A stretch of DNA of 64,000 nucleotides from Pseudoalteromonas shioyasakiensis (GTDB lineage Bacteria > Pseudomonadota > Gammaproteobacteria > Enterobacterales > Alteromonadaceae). Below the pieces are notes generated by a model that was not told the DNA's origin, made no database searches, and saw only the letters and a program-made list of their open reading frames with translations. The stretch is from NCBI GenBank assembly GCA_013391845.1, contig CP058414.1, forward strand, positions 608,501-672,500, read 5' to 3'. Shown here in pieces: positions 10,220 to 19,830 of this stretch. Numbering within the stretch: position 1 is the first letter of the stretch; every line of letters begins with the position of its first letter. Both the position numbers and the translations under genes were made by a program.

Positions 10220-10921
10220 CTATTTAACCGTAACTGTTAGCATCGCAACTGGGTTTAACCATCTGTGTACTGTGTTATCGAGATCGCTCATCCCCGCTTC
10301 TAAATCGTCGTCACCTAAATTACCCGGATGAATATGCACCATCATATTTGTTTCGCTACTGGTGACGCCGCTGCCATTCATACCCGCATTGCCACCCGGT
10401 GCAGCAGGAATGCCTGGCGTGCCCGGCATGCCTGAGCCCTCAACAACAAGCTCATCATTGGCTTCGGTACCCGCATCATACGCATTGAGATAAACAGTGT
10501 AGGTACCAGCTTCTGCTGGGATCATCCAACTATCTAAACCTACAAAGCCATCATTGGTAGGCAGTAGCATTGCTGTTAGAGATAAGTAGTTATTGCCATC
10601 CTTGGTGGATAAGCTAGCCATCGTTGAGCTTGCTGGTGCCAGTAAACCTTCAGCTGGGTTGGCAACCATATCGCTGTTTGCGGCTGTGGCTTCACTCATT
10701 AACGGCTCGAGATTGCCGCCCTCAGCCATCGTTTGTAAGGCTGTAGAAGCAGGCATTGCAACGCTGAAAAGTTTGTTGTCACTGTTATGAGCAGTAATGA
10801 GAATAGGGGTAAAGTGTAAACCTTGCGTGAGGTTAGTTAGTTTTATATCAAGCTCAGCAGCGTGGCTTGCAAGGCTGGTTACTGCGCATGCAGCGAACAA
10901 AGTTAAAGGTAAAGCTTTCAT
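10220..10921 (-). CDS. spondin-domain secreted protein
   Basis: A 233-residue protein with a Sec signal peptide (MKALPLTLFAACAVTSLASHAAE) and one spondin_N-like domain (LDIKLTNLTQGLHFTPILI, then YDAGTEAND, HPG and NPVAMLTVTV). A Gly/Pro-rich insertion (about residues 152-175) separates the DAGTEAN and HPG blocks and is absent from the neighbouring paralogue. I start it at the ATG at 10921, preceded by CAGGAA, because a longer reading would put 21 non-signal residues ahead of the signal peptide. It is the first gene of the four-gene operon. It lacks a lipobox, so it is probably periplasmic or secreted. Function is unknown. Confidence 0.82.
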   Translation of the reverse strand: MKALPLTLFAACAVTSLASHAAELDIKLTNLTQGLHFTPILITAHNSDNKLFSVAMPASTALQTMAEGGNLEPLMSEATAANSDMVANPAEGLLAPASSTMASLSTKDGNNYLSLTAMLLPTNDGFVGLDSWMIPAEAGTYTVYLNAYDAGTEANDELVVEGSGMPGTPGIPAAPGGNAGMNGSGVTSSETNMMVHIHPGNLGDDDLEAGMSDLDNTVHRWLNPVAMLTVTVK

Positions 10922-10988
10922 ATTAGATTCCTGTTTTTGATGATTCAAAATCAGTATCGAATAGCAATATCCAGAAACCTTCACGAAG

Positions 10989-11007
10989 TTATCACATTTT
11001 TATCACA
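10989..11007 (-). promoter_or_regulatory. 8-bp direct repeat, candidate operator for the spondin operon
   Basis: On the minus strand, TGTGATAA occurs twice with a 3-base spacer, giving an 11-base period. It lies about 70-85 bases upstream of the first ATG of the spondin/two-component operon. OmpR/PhoB-class regulators typically bind tandem half-sites about 11 bases apart. Assignment to the regulator encoded in the same operon is inference. Confidence 0.55.
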
Positions 11008-11126
11008 ACGTTGATTACAGCCTTTTGTGTTGGTTGAGAGCTTTAAATTTAATCAATTTAGCTAGGGTAAAAGGTCATTAAGGTTTATAGTAGAGAAATA
11101 AACAGACCCATAACAAGGAATTTAAA

Positions 11127-11498
11127 ATGGATGATAATCAAAAAGTTGAAATAATTGTGGCAGATAAAGAGCAGCGCATGTGGGCAATGTTTTGTCACTT
11201 AAGTGCCTTAGCTGGCTTGCTTTTCCCGTTCGGCTCGGTAATTGGGCCTTTGATTGTTTGGCTTGTAAAAAAAGAAGAAATGCCGCTCGTTGCAGAGCAT
11301 GGCCGCAAGTCATTAAACTTTCAATTAACCATGATGATCGCCTACATTGTCTGCTTCATGCTGATGTTTGTTGTCATTGGTGTCATTCTGCTGCCATTGG
11401 TAGCGCTATTCTCATTAATTATGGTGGTAGTATCGGCGATTAAAGCCAACGATGGTAAAGAAGTTAAATACCCAATGGCGATAGAATTTATAAAGTAA
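11127..11498 (+). CDS. DUF4870 (Tic20-like) membrane protein
   Basis: A 123-residue protein. A short polar N-terminus leads to MWAMFCHLSALAG, then a hydrophobic helix (about 27-48) and the motif KKEEMPLVAEHGRKSLNFQ. Two close hydrophobic helices (about 68-110) follow. This is the DUF4870 pattern. The family is of unknown function and is common in marine gammaproteobacteria. An AAGGA ribosome site precedes the ATG and an intrinsic terminator follows the stop. Confidence 0.8.
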   Translation: MDDNQKVEIIVADKEQRMWAMFCHLSALAGLLFPFGSVIGPLIVWLVKKEEMPLVAEHGRKSLNFQLTMMIAYIVCFMLMFVVIGVILLPLVALFSLIMVVVSAIKANDGKEVKYPMAIEFIK

Positions 11499-11515
11499 GG
11501 TGGTTTGGGTATATT

Positions 11516-11544
11516 AAAAGCTCAGCCGTTTGCTGAGCTTTTTT
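11516..11544 (+). terminator. intrinsic terminator after the DUF4870 gene
   Basis: The stem AAAAGCTCAGC / GCTGAGCTTTT has a 5-base CGTTT loop and runs into a T tract. It ends within a dozen bases of the next gene's start codon. Confidence 0.88.
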
Positions 11545-11555
11545 ATGTTATGTTT

Positions 11556-11990
11556 ATGGCCTATTTATCGTTATTTCTCAGCGCGTTTATTTCCGCAACC
11601 TTATTACCTAGCTCTTCAGAATTAGTGATGACTGCTATGATAGCCAGTGGTGACTATCTACTTTGGTTGTTATGGCTAAGTGCAACCGTGGGCAATGTGC
11701 TTGGGAGTTGCGTGAATTATTGGCTGGGCACGCAAGTCATGCGATTTAAAGACCGCAAATGGTTTCCCGTTTCAGAAAAGTCGATAGACAAAGCCGAAAA
11801 GCAATTCAATAAGTACGGTATTTACAGTTTGTTGTTTGCTTGGCTGCCTATTGTTGGGGACCCTTTAACGGTTGTTGGCGGAATTTTTAGGGTTAAGTTT
11901 TCGCTCTTTTTGTTTCTCGTAACCCTAGGCAAAGGCGCACGTTATTTAGCTGTGCTTGCCTTTGCGGTAGGGCTAGAAAAACTATTTTAG
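11556..11990 (+). CDS. yqaA: YqaA family membrane protein (DedA/SNARE-associated superfamily)
   Basis: A protein of about 144 residues starting MAYLSLFLSAFISATLLP, which aligns with the start of E. coli YqaA. It contains the family motifs SSSELV, GNVLGSCVNYWLG, a cytoplasmic basic loop, and WLPIVGDPLTVVGG. Four hydrophobic segments are visible. YqaA's function is uncharacterised, and DedA relatives handle membrane lipids. The frame stays open to a TTG at 11505, but that start would place the upstream terminator hairpin inside the coding region. The ATG at 11556 (or 11550) is more likely. No clear ribosome site is visible. It overlaps convergent folX by 4 bases. Confidence 0.82.
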   Translation: MAYLSLFLSAFISATLLPSSSELVMTAMIASGDYLLWLLWLSATVGNVLGSCVNYWLGTQVMRFKDRKWFPVSEKSIDKAEKQFNKYGIYSLLFAWLPIVGDPLTVVGGIFRVKFSLFLFLVTLGKGARYLAVLAFAVGLEKLF

Positions 11991-12346
11991 CTTTTTTGCC
12001 AATCAAGGGTCAGTGATACTGAATCAGCAAAACGCAGCGCATGAGGTTTATCGACGCGCACTTTGGCATAGTGAACACTTTGATGCTGGTGGCAAATTGC
12101 TAAAATTTCAGCAACCAATTTTTCTAATAGCAAAAAGTGGCCTTCTTCGACAAGGCTGATCACTTCTTTGGTGATGGTCTTGTAGTTTAGTGCTTTATCA
12201 ACCGCATCAGTCTCACAAGCTTGATCAGCAGGGTAATGAATTTCTAAATTAATCACTACATCTTGTTTTTTCTCACGTTCCTCAGGGTTAAAACCAATAA
12301 AGGTTCGTAGCCTGAGATTAGTGACATTAATAATTGCGTTGGCCAT
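11987..12346 (-). CDS. folX: dihydroneopterin triphosphate 2'-epimerase
   Basis: A 119-residue member of the FolB/FolX tunnelling-fold family. It resembles E. coli FolX more than FolB: NLRLRTFIG near the start, INLEIHYPAD, ALNYKTITK, LLEKLV and HALRFADSVSLTL all match FolX. FolX epimerises dihydroneopterin triphosphate to dihydromonapterin triphosphate. It is the last gene of folM-folE-folX, two bases after folE. The three enzymes together supply tetrahydromonapterin, the cofactor many gammaproteobacteria use for phenylalanine hydroxylase. A folB reading is the main alternative. Confidence 0.85.
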   Translation of the reverse strand: MANAIINVTNLRLRTFIGFNPEEREKKQDVVINLEIHYPADQACETDAVDKALNYKTITKEVISLVEEGHFLLLEKLVAEILAICHQHQSVHYAKVRVDKPHALRFADSVSLTLDWQKS

Positions 12347-12348
12347 CG

Positions 12349-12903
12349 TTACCCTCTAACTAGTTGTAAGAACTCGTTACGGGTTTTTGGATCGGCTCTG
12401 AAGTTACCTAACATAACTGATGTACGCATACTCGAGTTTTGCTTTTCAACACCGCGCATCATCATACACATGTGCTTTGCTTCAACAATTACGCCAACGC
12501 CTTTCGCACCAGTCACTTCTTCAACCGCTTTAGCAATTTGGTGGGTTAGCTGTTCTTGAATTTGAAAACGACGAGCATACATGTCAACAATACGAGCAAA
12601 CTTTGACAAGCCAAGTACTTTACCGTTTGGGATATAAGCAATATGACAGCGGCCAACGAACGGCAGTAAGTGATGTTCACACATAGAGTAAAGCTCAATG
12701 TCTTGGATCAATACCATATCATCGGCATCTGAAGTAAATACCGCATTGTTGGTGATTTCATCTAATGTTTGACGATAGCCTTTAGTCAGATACTCCATCG
12801 CTTTTGCAGCGCGCTTTGGTGTGTCGAGTAATCCTTCACGAGCAGGATCTTCACCCACTGCGCTAATTATTTGCTGGTAACTGTTTTTTAAATCATCGTG
12901 CAT
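12349..12903 (-). CDS. folE: GTP cyclohydrolase I (FolE type)
   Basis: A 184-residue enzyme that converts GTP to 7,8-dihydroneopterin triphosphate. Signature features are [19 protein letters not shown] near the N-terminus, the zinc and active-site segment [10 protein letters not shown], and the later [12 protein letters not shown] motif with the second zinc cysteine. Length and motifs fit the homodecameric type I enzyme. It lies between folM and folX. This implies that at least part of the product is channelled to the monapterin branch as well as to folate. Confidence 0.95.
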   Translation of the reverse strand: MHDDLKNSYQQIISAVGEDPAREGLLDTPKRAAKAMEYLTKGYRQTLDEITNNAVFTSDADDMVLIQDIELYSMCEHHLLPFVGRCHIAYIPNGKVLGLSKFARIVDMYARRFQIQEQLTHQIAKAVEEVTGAKGVGVIVEAKHMCMMMRGVEKQNSSMRTSVMLGNFRADPKTRNEFLQLVRG

Positions 12904-12921
12904 AGCTTTCTCAGTAATTCG

Positions 12922-13641
12922 TTATTTTAAATGTCTGCCACCATCAACAGGCATAGAACGACCTGTGATGTAGTGACTGTTTAGTAATAGTTCTACGCTG
13001 TTAATAATCTCGGCGCAGCCGGGCTCAATGCCCATTAGCGATTTCTTTAATGTTTTTGCTTTGTACTCGTCGCTGTCGTGTTCGTTAAAAATGATCAACG
13101 AAGGCGCAATTGCATTTACTTTAATGGCAGGTGCGAATTTAGCAGCAAACGACTTGGTTAAATTATCAAGCGCCGCTTTACTTGCAGCATAAGCTAGGTG
13201 TTTAGGACTGCCTTTCTCAACGACATAATCGGTTAAATGAATAATATCTGCGGCTTGGCCACTGTTTTGCTGATAATGTAATAGCAAGTCAGAGGCTGCT
13301 AAATTGATTAAATAGGGCGCTTTGGCGTGAATACGCATCATGTTGTCAAATAGGTCTGCGTAATCGTGGTTATTTGCTTCACAGTCCCAGCTAGACGCAT
13401 TATGGATAATTGCTTTGAGTTGGTTGGTATGGGTTTTTAATTCTTCAATAAAATGCCCGATAGCTTGGTCATTATTAAAATCGGCATGGATACAAATGGC
13501 ACCTTTACCTGCAAGCACATCAATCGCTTCATGACGGGTACGGTAAGTTACTATTATTTCTTGCCCTTGCGCTAAAAAGTGCTCGGCCACAGCGAGTCCA
13601 ATACGTTGGCCTGCGCCAGTAATTAAAATGGGCGATGACAT
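12922..13641 (-). CDS. folM: dihydromonapterin reductase, short-chain dehydrogenase
   Basis: A 239-residue SDR enzyme. The N-terminal cofactor motif is ITGAGQRIGLAVA, with the TYRTRH segment expected for NADPH use. The active site has an S-x-Y-x3-K-like arrangement (YAASKAAL), and the C-terminal end GRSMPVDGGRHLK is typical of FolM. FolM reduces dihydromonapterin to tetrahydromonapterin and has weak dihydrofolate reductase activity. It is the first gene of the folM-folE-folX operon, 18 bases ahead of folE. The gene order supports the specific name over a generic SDR. Confidence 0.87.
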   Translation of the reverse strand: MSSPILITGAGQRIGLAVAEHFLAQGQEIIVTYRTRHEAIDVLAGKGAICIHADFNNDQAIGHFIEELKTHTNQLKAIIHNASSWDCEANNHDYADLFDNMMRIHAKAPYLINLAASDLLLHYQQNSGQAADIIHLTDYVVEKGSPKHLAYAASKAALDNLTKSFAAKFAPAIKVNAIAPSLIIFNEHDSDEYKAKTLKKSLMGIEPGCAEIINSVELLLNSHYITGRSMPVDGGRHLK

Positions 13642-13841
13642 AAACTAATATAAAACCTTAGATTTTTGATTTGAAAAGTAATGTATTTAACTGTAACAAC
13701 TATAAACCAAATTACAGAACTATTTCACCTTTACTGCATTCATGTTGCCAAACATTCTACGCAATACTGGCAATCATAGATCAGTTGCCCGGTTTTCAGT
13801 CTCAGGCATAATAGCCATACTTGATACTTTTCTTTTTCATT

Positions 13842-14741
13842 ATGCTTGCTGTCATTAAATCATTTAGCTGGCTACGAACCGTACCATGGCTATTTATTAT
13901 CGCTGTTTATTGTACTTTATTGCTTTTGCAAGGCCCCGCTAATGCAGTGAGTAATTTTGTGACGCAATTGAGTATTGCTGCAACGATGGCGGTTGGCTCA
14001 TTTGTCGCTGGTGGCACTGCTCTGGGAGGCGGTGCGGTAGCGTTTCCGGTAATGACCAAAATATTAGCGATAGAACCTGCGACAGCGAAAGTGTTTTCTC
14101 TTGCTATACAAAGCTTTGGTATGACAGCTGCTGCTTTAACAATTATTTTTAGCCGTATCCCTTATTACAAACAAGTGGTATTAATCGCGACGCCAATGGC
14201 TATTTTCGGCGCTATATTGAGTTTATTTTTCATTGCTGATCACTTACCAAGGTTAGCGGTGAAAGCGGTCTTTAGTGCACTATTATTATGTTTTGCGTTG
14301 ACCTTAGCGTGGCGTATTTATCGCCGAGCTCAGCATATTTGTAGCCAGACAAAGATCACCGTAAATAAAACGCGAGTCGCGTTGATAGCTACGCTTGGTG
14401 GTGTTGCATCGGGATTGGTTGGGTCGGGCGCCGATATTGCTGTTTTTGCGCTGTTAGTTATTGCATATAACGCGAATATTCAACGTGCAACGGCAACCAC
14501 TGTGATCATTATGGCTGTGACGTCTGTCGTAGCAAGTGTTATGAATTATTTTTACCTCGAGACTATTAACCCACAAATTCAAGCCTATCTATTAGCTGCT
14601 ATTCCTGTTGTGGTGCTGGGCGCACCGCTAGGTGCTTATATGTGTGCAAGAGTGAAAAGTGGGCAACTCATTAGCTTTTTAGTGCTACTCATTGCCCTAG
14701 AAGTGTCGTTTACTATTTATGAATTATTGATCGTTATTTAA
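13842..14741 (+). CDS. TSUP (TauE/SafE) family permease
   Basis: A polytopic membrane protein of about 299 residues. It has two homologous halves, each with a Gly-rich motif: [20 protein letters not shown] in the first and [20 protein letters not shown] in the second. This is the pattern of TSUP transporters, which move sulfite, sulfoacetate and related anions. The substrate here cannot be inferred. I start it at the ATG at 13842; an in-frame TTG at 13821 would add seven residues. The stop overlaps the convergent nadE stop by 4 bases. Confidence 0.85.
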   Translation: MLAVIKSFSWLRTVPWLFIIAVYCTLLLLQGPANAVSNFVTQLSIAATMAVGSFVAGGTALGGGAVAFPVMTKILAIEPATAKVFSLAIQSFGMTAAALTIIFSRIPYYKQVVLIATPMAIFGAILSLFFIADHLPRLAVKAVFSALLLCFALTLAWRIYRRAQHICSQTKITVNKTRVALIATLGGVASGLVGSGADIAVFALLVIAYNANIQRATATTVIIMAVTSVVASVMNYFYLETINPQIQAYLLAAIPVVVLGAPLGAYMCARVKSGQLISFLVLLIALEVSFTIYELLIVI

Positions 14742-15574
14742 AGCGCATCGTAAACCGTTGGGATTGCTTGGCGCTTATGCTGAGTACGTAAGTAAATAGC
14801 TGTTAGCTTTTCTTCGACTTCATTGCTGACATCTTTACCTTCTAAGAAATCATCAATTTGATCGTAAGTTAAGCCAAGCGCTTCTTCATCGGTAAGGCCT
14901 GGGCGGTCACACTCTAAGTCAGCGGTTGGGGCTTTATGTACTAGTACAGCTGGCGCACCTAAGTGCTCAGCAAGCGCACGAACTTGGCGTTTTGATAAAC
15001 CAAATAACGGTGCTAAATCACACGCTCCGTCACCAAATTTAGTGTAAAAGCCAGTGATGTTTTCTGCACTGTGATCGGTACCAACCACTAAGCCTTGACA
15101 GAAACCGGCAATTTCGTATTGCGCAACCATGCGTTGGCGCGCTTTTACATTACCTTTGATAAAGTCGATTTTAGCTTGCTCTGGTAATTCAGCATTACCA
15201 CCAACAACCGCAGCCATTGCTTGCTCATGCATGCCATCTACAGCAGCTTTGATATTAACCGTCATACGCTTACTCGGTTGAATAAAATCAACCGCGAGTT
15301 GCGCTTCGTCTTCGTCTGCTTGTACGCCATAAGGTAAGCGTACTGCAATAAATTGATATTCGTTGGTGTTGTGCTCTTGGTTTAGTTCATCAACAGCTAA
15401 TTGGCATAAACGGCCACAGGTTGATGAGTCAACACCACCACTGATCCCTAATACAAGTGAGCGAGAGTGCGCAGCAATAAGTCGGCTTTTAAGAAAGTTA
15501 ACGCGACGGGTAATTTCCGCTTTTACATCAATAGTTGGTTGGACTTTCATTTCCGCCAGAATGTCGGCACGCAT
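14738..15574 (-). CDS. nadE: ammonia-dependent NAD synthetase
   Basis: A 278-residue enzyme that amidates deamido-NAD in the last step of NAD synthesis. The ATP-pyrophosphatase P-loop SGGVDSST is visible, as are the family motifs [19 protein letters not shown] and [19 protein letters not shown]. There is no N-terminal glutaminase domain, so it uses ammonia. The ATG at 15574 has a strong AGGAG site. An upstream extension of 15 residues is rich in Thr and unsupported. It lies downstream of the frameshifted yceH on the same strand. Confidence 0.94.
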   Translation of the reverse strand: MRADILAEMKVQPTIDVKAEITRRVNFLKSRLIAAHSRSLVLGISGGVDSSTCGRLCQLAVDELNQEHNTNEYQFIAVRLPYGVQADEDEAQLAVDFIQPSKRMTVNIKAAVDGMHEQAMAAVVGGNAELPEQAKIDFIKGNVKARQRMVAQYEIAGFCQGLVVGTDHSAENITGFYTKFGDGACDLAPLFGLSKRQVRALAEHLGAPAVLVHKAPTADLECDRPGLTDEEALGLTYDQIDDFLEGKDVSNEVEEKLTAIYLRTQHKRQAIPTVYDAL

Positions 15575-15641
15575 GGTAGAGCTCCTATTTTTCGTTGTGG
15601 TTGTCAGCGTTTTATACATTATGTTACGGGCGTGATTTTTA

Positions 15642-16269
15642 TTAAAGACCTAAATGCGCTTTTATTGCGTTAATTTGTTGCTTAAGATCTTCGATTTCGC
15701 TTCGTAATTGTTGCACTTCACTACTGTTGTCCTGAAAAGGCTCATTAGCTGCCATGTCTTCAGTAATGCTGTCTGGGTCTACAAATAAGTGCATGTAACG
15801 GCTTTCTCGTTTGCCAGGCTCTCGTGCTAAGCGTGCAACATATTCTTGCTCGATGAGTGCATTTAATGCTGCTTCGACTTCATTGACATTACTAAACTCA
15901 GCCAGTCGGTTGCTGCGAGTTCTTAGTTTCTCCCGGTGTTTGCGGGCCTCGTAATAGTAACAAACAAATAATAGCGCGTTGCTGCTCACTAAATTGCAAA
16001 CTGCCAAACTCGGTATTACAAAAGCGATGAGCATATTTATTTACACGCCCTGACAGTCCTTCATCAACCGTTACCAAGCGTGATGCAATAAGTTCATCAA
16101 GGGTATCTTGGACTTGCGCTTCAGTTAGAGACATTACTGGCTCACGGTTAGATTTTTGATTACATGCATTAGTAAGTGAGTTTAAAGATAATGGGTAATG
16201 TTCGGGTGTTGTACTTTGCTTTTCGAGTAAACAGCCAATAACGCGTTGTTGAATTGATGATAATTGCAT
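15642..16269 (-). pseudogene. yceH: YceH (DUF480) family gene interrupted by a single-base frameshift
   Basis: The first part (from 16269) reads [23 protein letters not shown]... up to [11 protein letters not shown]. The rest of the family sequence, [11 protein letters not shown] to REPGKRESRYMHLF and a C-terminal coiled coil, continues in another frame to 15642. The switch falls at the TTT run at 15927-15929 (AAA on the coding strand). Removing one base there restores GELRTRSNR and a 208-residue protein of normal length. YceH is a winged-helix-like protein of unknown role. The lesion may be real or a sequencing indel. Confidence 0.85.
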
Positions 16270-16286
16270 GGTTTTACTCTCTTTCT

Positions 16287-19200
16287 TTATTCTTCAGTGC
16301 TTAGCCACACTGTTAACTTTTTATTGAGCGAGTCAAATTTAAGGGGCTTGGTGACGTAGTCGTTCATACCAGCATTTAAACAACGTTCTTTGTCACCTTG
16401 CATTGCATTTGCTGTCAGTGCGACGATATTAACCCCTTGATGAGCTGCACCTGCTTTACCAGCACGAATGGCCCGTGTTGCTTGGTAACCATCCATTTCT
16501 GGCATTTGGCAATCCATTAACACTAAAAGATAAGGCCTTTGCTCACGACTTGAAAGTTTTGCAATTGCTTCAAGACCATTTTCGGCAATATCAAAACTAA
16601 GGCCTGCTTGTTTTAATAATGAGCCGGCGACCATCTGATTCACTTTATTATCTTCAACGAGCAAAACCTGTGACTCTGTATTACTGTTATTGGTTACAGC
16701 CTTGGTTATTAACGTTTCTTTACTGACTTGCTGCTGTTCAATGTACTTGTCATTTACTAGTGAATTAAATAAATCAGACTGTGTTAATGGTTTGAAGATA
16801 ATACTCTCAACTTTTATTGTTTGTCTTGTTTGTTTTTCCGTAAGGTTCATTGGTGCCATCAGAATTCGTTTGCAGCTAGTGGCATTAAAGTACTTTAAGA
16901 ACGCTTGTTGGTGCTCTTTTGTTGCGCTGCTATAAAACTGATAATCAACTAAAATTGCATCACAACCTTTATTGTCAGGCATTGAAGCACAATTGAGTAA
17001 GCTTGACATATCGCTATATGCTTCTACTTCAGCACCCCACAACTGCAACTGTTTTTTGGTGATATTGATACTTAGCTTACAGTTATCAGCAATTAAAATA
17101 TGCTTTTTATCTAAGATGTGGCTAGGTTCAGGTGCTTGTTTTGTGTGATCACGTTTAACTTTTACAGAAAAATTAAAGGTGCTGCCTTCCCCATATGAGC
17201 TAATTACACTGACATCCCCCTCCATTAACTGGCAGAGCTGTTTGACAATCGCAAGCCCAAGTCCTGTCCCGCCGTATTGACGTGTGGTTGATGCATCTGC
17301 TTGTGTGAATGAGTCAAATAAGGTGGCTTGTTTTTCAGGTTTAATCCCAACGCCAGAATCAATAACAGAGCAGTTCAAAAACAACTCTTCGTCGCTTGTT
17401 TCGAGTTTGGCGATGACGATAATCTCACCATCTTTGGTGAATTTAACGGCATTACTCACTAAATTATTGATGATTTGTCTAATACGATTCGGGTCACTAA
17501 TAATAAACCCATGATTAAGTTGTGTAGTATCTAACAGTAACTTGGTATTGTTTTGCTCTGCTTTGATAGCAAACGATTCAATCGTATCGCCAAGTAGTTT
17601 TAATACGTTGAAGCTCACATTTTCAATATCGAGTTTACCAGCCTCAATTTTAGAAAAGTCTAGAATATCATTAATGATATGCAGTAAAGACTCAGCCGAT
17701 GATTGCGCCAAATCGATATGATGGCTTTGCTGGTTGTCTAATTTGGTTTGCTTAATGATATTGAGCATCCCAATCACGCCATTCATGGGTGTGCGGATCT
17801 CATGACTCATGCTCGCTAAAAATTCACTTTTGGCTTTTACTGCTTGTTCAGCTGCCTCTTTTGCTTGGACTAGCTGATGCTCAGTCTCTATACGGCGCTG
17901 ACTTGCGTGTAAACTTCCAATTAACGCAGCAACAGCGATTAAAAAGCTCTCTTCATTTTTACTCCAATGTCTGCGGTTATGGCATTTTTCAGCGCACACT
18001 ACCCCCATCGTTTTGCTTCCTGTTGGAATTATCACGGTGAGCATTGAGCGTATATTAAACCAATCTAGGTAATTGCTACGTAAATCGCTAGTCAGTGGGT
18101 GTTGCTGTGCATCACTGGCATTTATCACAGCGTGATTATTAATGGCATCAAAATAATTTTGAAATTCAATTTGTTGTAGTGATATTGCTTCACTAAATTC
18201 AGGCTGACTCTGGTCGTGAATCGCAAAGGTGTTGAGCGATTGACGATCGTCACTGAATAACCAAATACTCGCGCGATCAATATCGAATGCATGGCAAATA
18301 GCTTGCACAATGACATGTTTAGAAAGGTTAAGGTTACCTGTCAGTACAGCATCATTGACGGTTAATGATGCAAGGATCTCGTTATGTAAGGCGATCTTGT
18401 TATTTTCGAGCTCTACTCGCTTACGGGTATCAATATTTTGCAGTGAGCCAAATAATTTTATACAGCGGCCATTTTTATGCTCAGCTTCTCCGTGTAACAG
18501 TACCCAAACTTCATCACCTTCAGCAGTGATAATCTCTACTTGTGTTTCAAAACTTTCACCATACTTAATTGCGCGCTCGTTAAGGCGGCGAATTTTTTCA
18601 CGACTTTCACCGGCTTTGAAAAGAGTATAGTTAGTAGGCCATTCAGGCTGGACATTTAAGGGAAGCTTAAATATTTGCTTGGTCATGTCAGACCAATATA
18701 CGGTTTTTTTCTCAAGGTTGAATGACCAAGCACCGACTTTGGCGAGGCTACTCATGGTTTCTAGCATTCGCTCGCTCTTGTGCTGTCGTTCAACCATACG
18801 TAAGAAGAATACTGAAGCGCCAGCAAACAAAATACAGAATGAAATAATGGCTAGTCTCAGTGGCCAAATTGCAGAGCTTGGAGGCTGCCATCCAGATTTA
18901 GGTGTGACATACATTTGCCACTCACCACCTGGAAAGTTAATTCTAAAACTCAGAGGGTTGGTGTTGAGCACGTCTTTAGAACCGTAAAAAAAGTCACCTT
19001 TTGAACCGCGGCCGTTGCGCCCTTGCAGCGCAACTTCATAATGTTGACTCAGTGCAATTAAACCTGAGTTACTGTAGATCTTATCTATATCGAGTACCAC
19101 CGAGAGTAATCCCCAAAAAGTGAGCTCGGGTGGTGTGAATACGGGCATTCTTGCTATCAGCGCTTGGCCACCTTGCACCAGCTCTAATGGGCCAGCCATA

Positions 19201-19652
19201 ACAATACGGTTTTCATCTCGTGCTCTAATTGCATCATCGCGTTGCCGAGGGGCTTCTAAAAAGTTTAGTCCAATAGATTTCTCATTCCCCGCAAGAGGGT
19301 AAGTCATCTGGATAATCATATCTGGGGCTGCGCCGATGTTTCTGAGCTCTGAGGAGGTTGAAAATAAGGGGCTAGCTATTTGCGTAAAGCGAGCTTGGTC
19401 TAAATTTGGCTCGGCAGCAACGGCAACAGCAAGGCCGCGCACAAGTTGAATGTTAGAAACCATCTTTGCTTCGAGTTCTGCGCGATAAGCGCTTATTTTC
19501 GCTAGTTCTTGAGAGCGAAAAGCATCTTTTTCACGATTGTAATTAATTTGCTCGATTAAAAGACCAATTACCACGATACAGGCAAGTGATAACCAGAAGG
19601 CTAGCTTCAATTTTTGTAGTTTTTTATTATCTGCTTCGGTCGCTAGCGGCAT
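16287..19652 (-). CDS. CHASE-domain hybrid sensor histidine kinase
   Basis: A 1121-residue membrane protein. The order is: transmembrane helix (about 16-34), periplasmic CHASE domain (about 60-235) and second helix (about 263-283). Cytoplasmic PAS (about 295-405) and GAF (about 425-580) domains follow. HisKA has His617 ([12 protein letters not shown]), and HATPase has N box NLVSNAVKF and G box GGTGLGLAI. Next comes a degenerate receiver-like domain (about 850-965, lacking a clear phospho-Asp motif), then a canonical receiver with Asp1047 ([11 protein letters not shown]). The output partner is unknown, since no Hpt domain or DNA-binding domain is fused. The yceH start is 17 bases downstream, so the two may be co-transcribed. 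Confidence 0.93.
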   Translation of the reverse strand: MPLATEADNKKLQKLKLAFWLSLACIVVIGLLIEQINYNREKDAFRSQELAKISAYRAELEAKMVSNIQLVRGLAVAVAAEPNLDQARFTQIASPLFSTSSELRNIGAAPDMIIQMTYPLAGNEKSIGLNFLEAPRQRDDAIRARDENRIVMAGPLELVQGGQALIARMPVFTPPELTFWGLLSVVLDIDKIYSNSGLIALSQHYEVALQGRNGRGSKGDFFYGSKDVLNTNPLSFRINFPGGEWQMYVTPKSGWQPPSSAIWPLRLAIISFCILFAGASVFFLRMVERQHKSERMLETMSSLAKVGAWSFNLEKKTVYWSDMTKQIFKLPLNVQPEWPTNYTLFKAGESREKIRRLNERAIKYGESFETQVEIITAEGDEVWVLLHGEAEHKNGRCIKLFGSLQNIDTRKRVELENNKIALHNEILASLTVNDAVLTGNLNLSKHVIVQAICHAFDIDRASIWLFSDDRQSLNTFAIHDQSQPEFSEAISLQQIEFQNYFDAINNHAVINASDAQQHPLTSDLRSNYLDWFNIRSMLTVIIPTGSKTMGVVCAEKCHNRRHWSKNEESFLIAVAALIGSLHASQRRIETEHQLVQAKEAAEQAVKAKSEFLASMSHEIRTPMNGVIGMLNIIKQTKLDNQQSHHIDLAQSSAESLLHIINDILDFSKIEAGKLDIENVSFNVLKLLGDTIESFAIKAEQNNTKLLLDTTQLNHGFIISDPNRIRQIINNLVSNAVKFTKDGEIIVIAKLETSDEELFLNCSVIDSGVGIKPEKQATLFDSFTQADASTTRQYGGTGLGLAIVKQLCQLMEGDVSVISSYGEGSTFNFSVKVKRDHTKQAPEPSHILDKKHILIADNCKLSINITKKQLQLWGAEVEAYSDMSSLLNCASMPDNKGCDAILVDYQFYSSATKEHQQAFLKYFNATSCKRILMAPMNLTEKQTRQTIKVESIIFKPLTQSDLFNSLVNDKYIEQQQVSKETLITKAVTNNSNTESQVLLVEDNKVNQMVAGSLLKQAGLSFDIAENGLEAIAKLSSREQRPYLLVLMDCQMPEMDGYQATRAIRAGKAGAAHQGVNIVALTANAMQGDKERCLNAGMNDYVTKPLKFDSLNKKLTVWLSTEE

Positions 19653-19830
19653 GAGAAATATCAGGTTTTATACTATCTACCTACTATAGACAATTTCTGT
19701 GGTAATTAACAATGAACAGCTAACCTAGGACGTTAAATTTAATTATTTGTATCGCAACACTATTTTTTCATAAAACTCAGGTTAATATACCAGGTTAATA
19801 CAGTGTTACTTCAGCGCAAGGAAAATTGGC

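Noticed and set aside
11505..11555. TTG start for yqaA giving a 161-residue protein
   Set aside because: It would put the intrinsic terminator of the preceding gene inside the coding sequence. The family N-terminus matches the later ATG.
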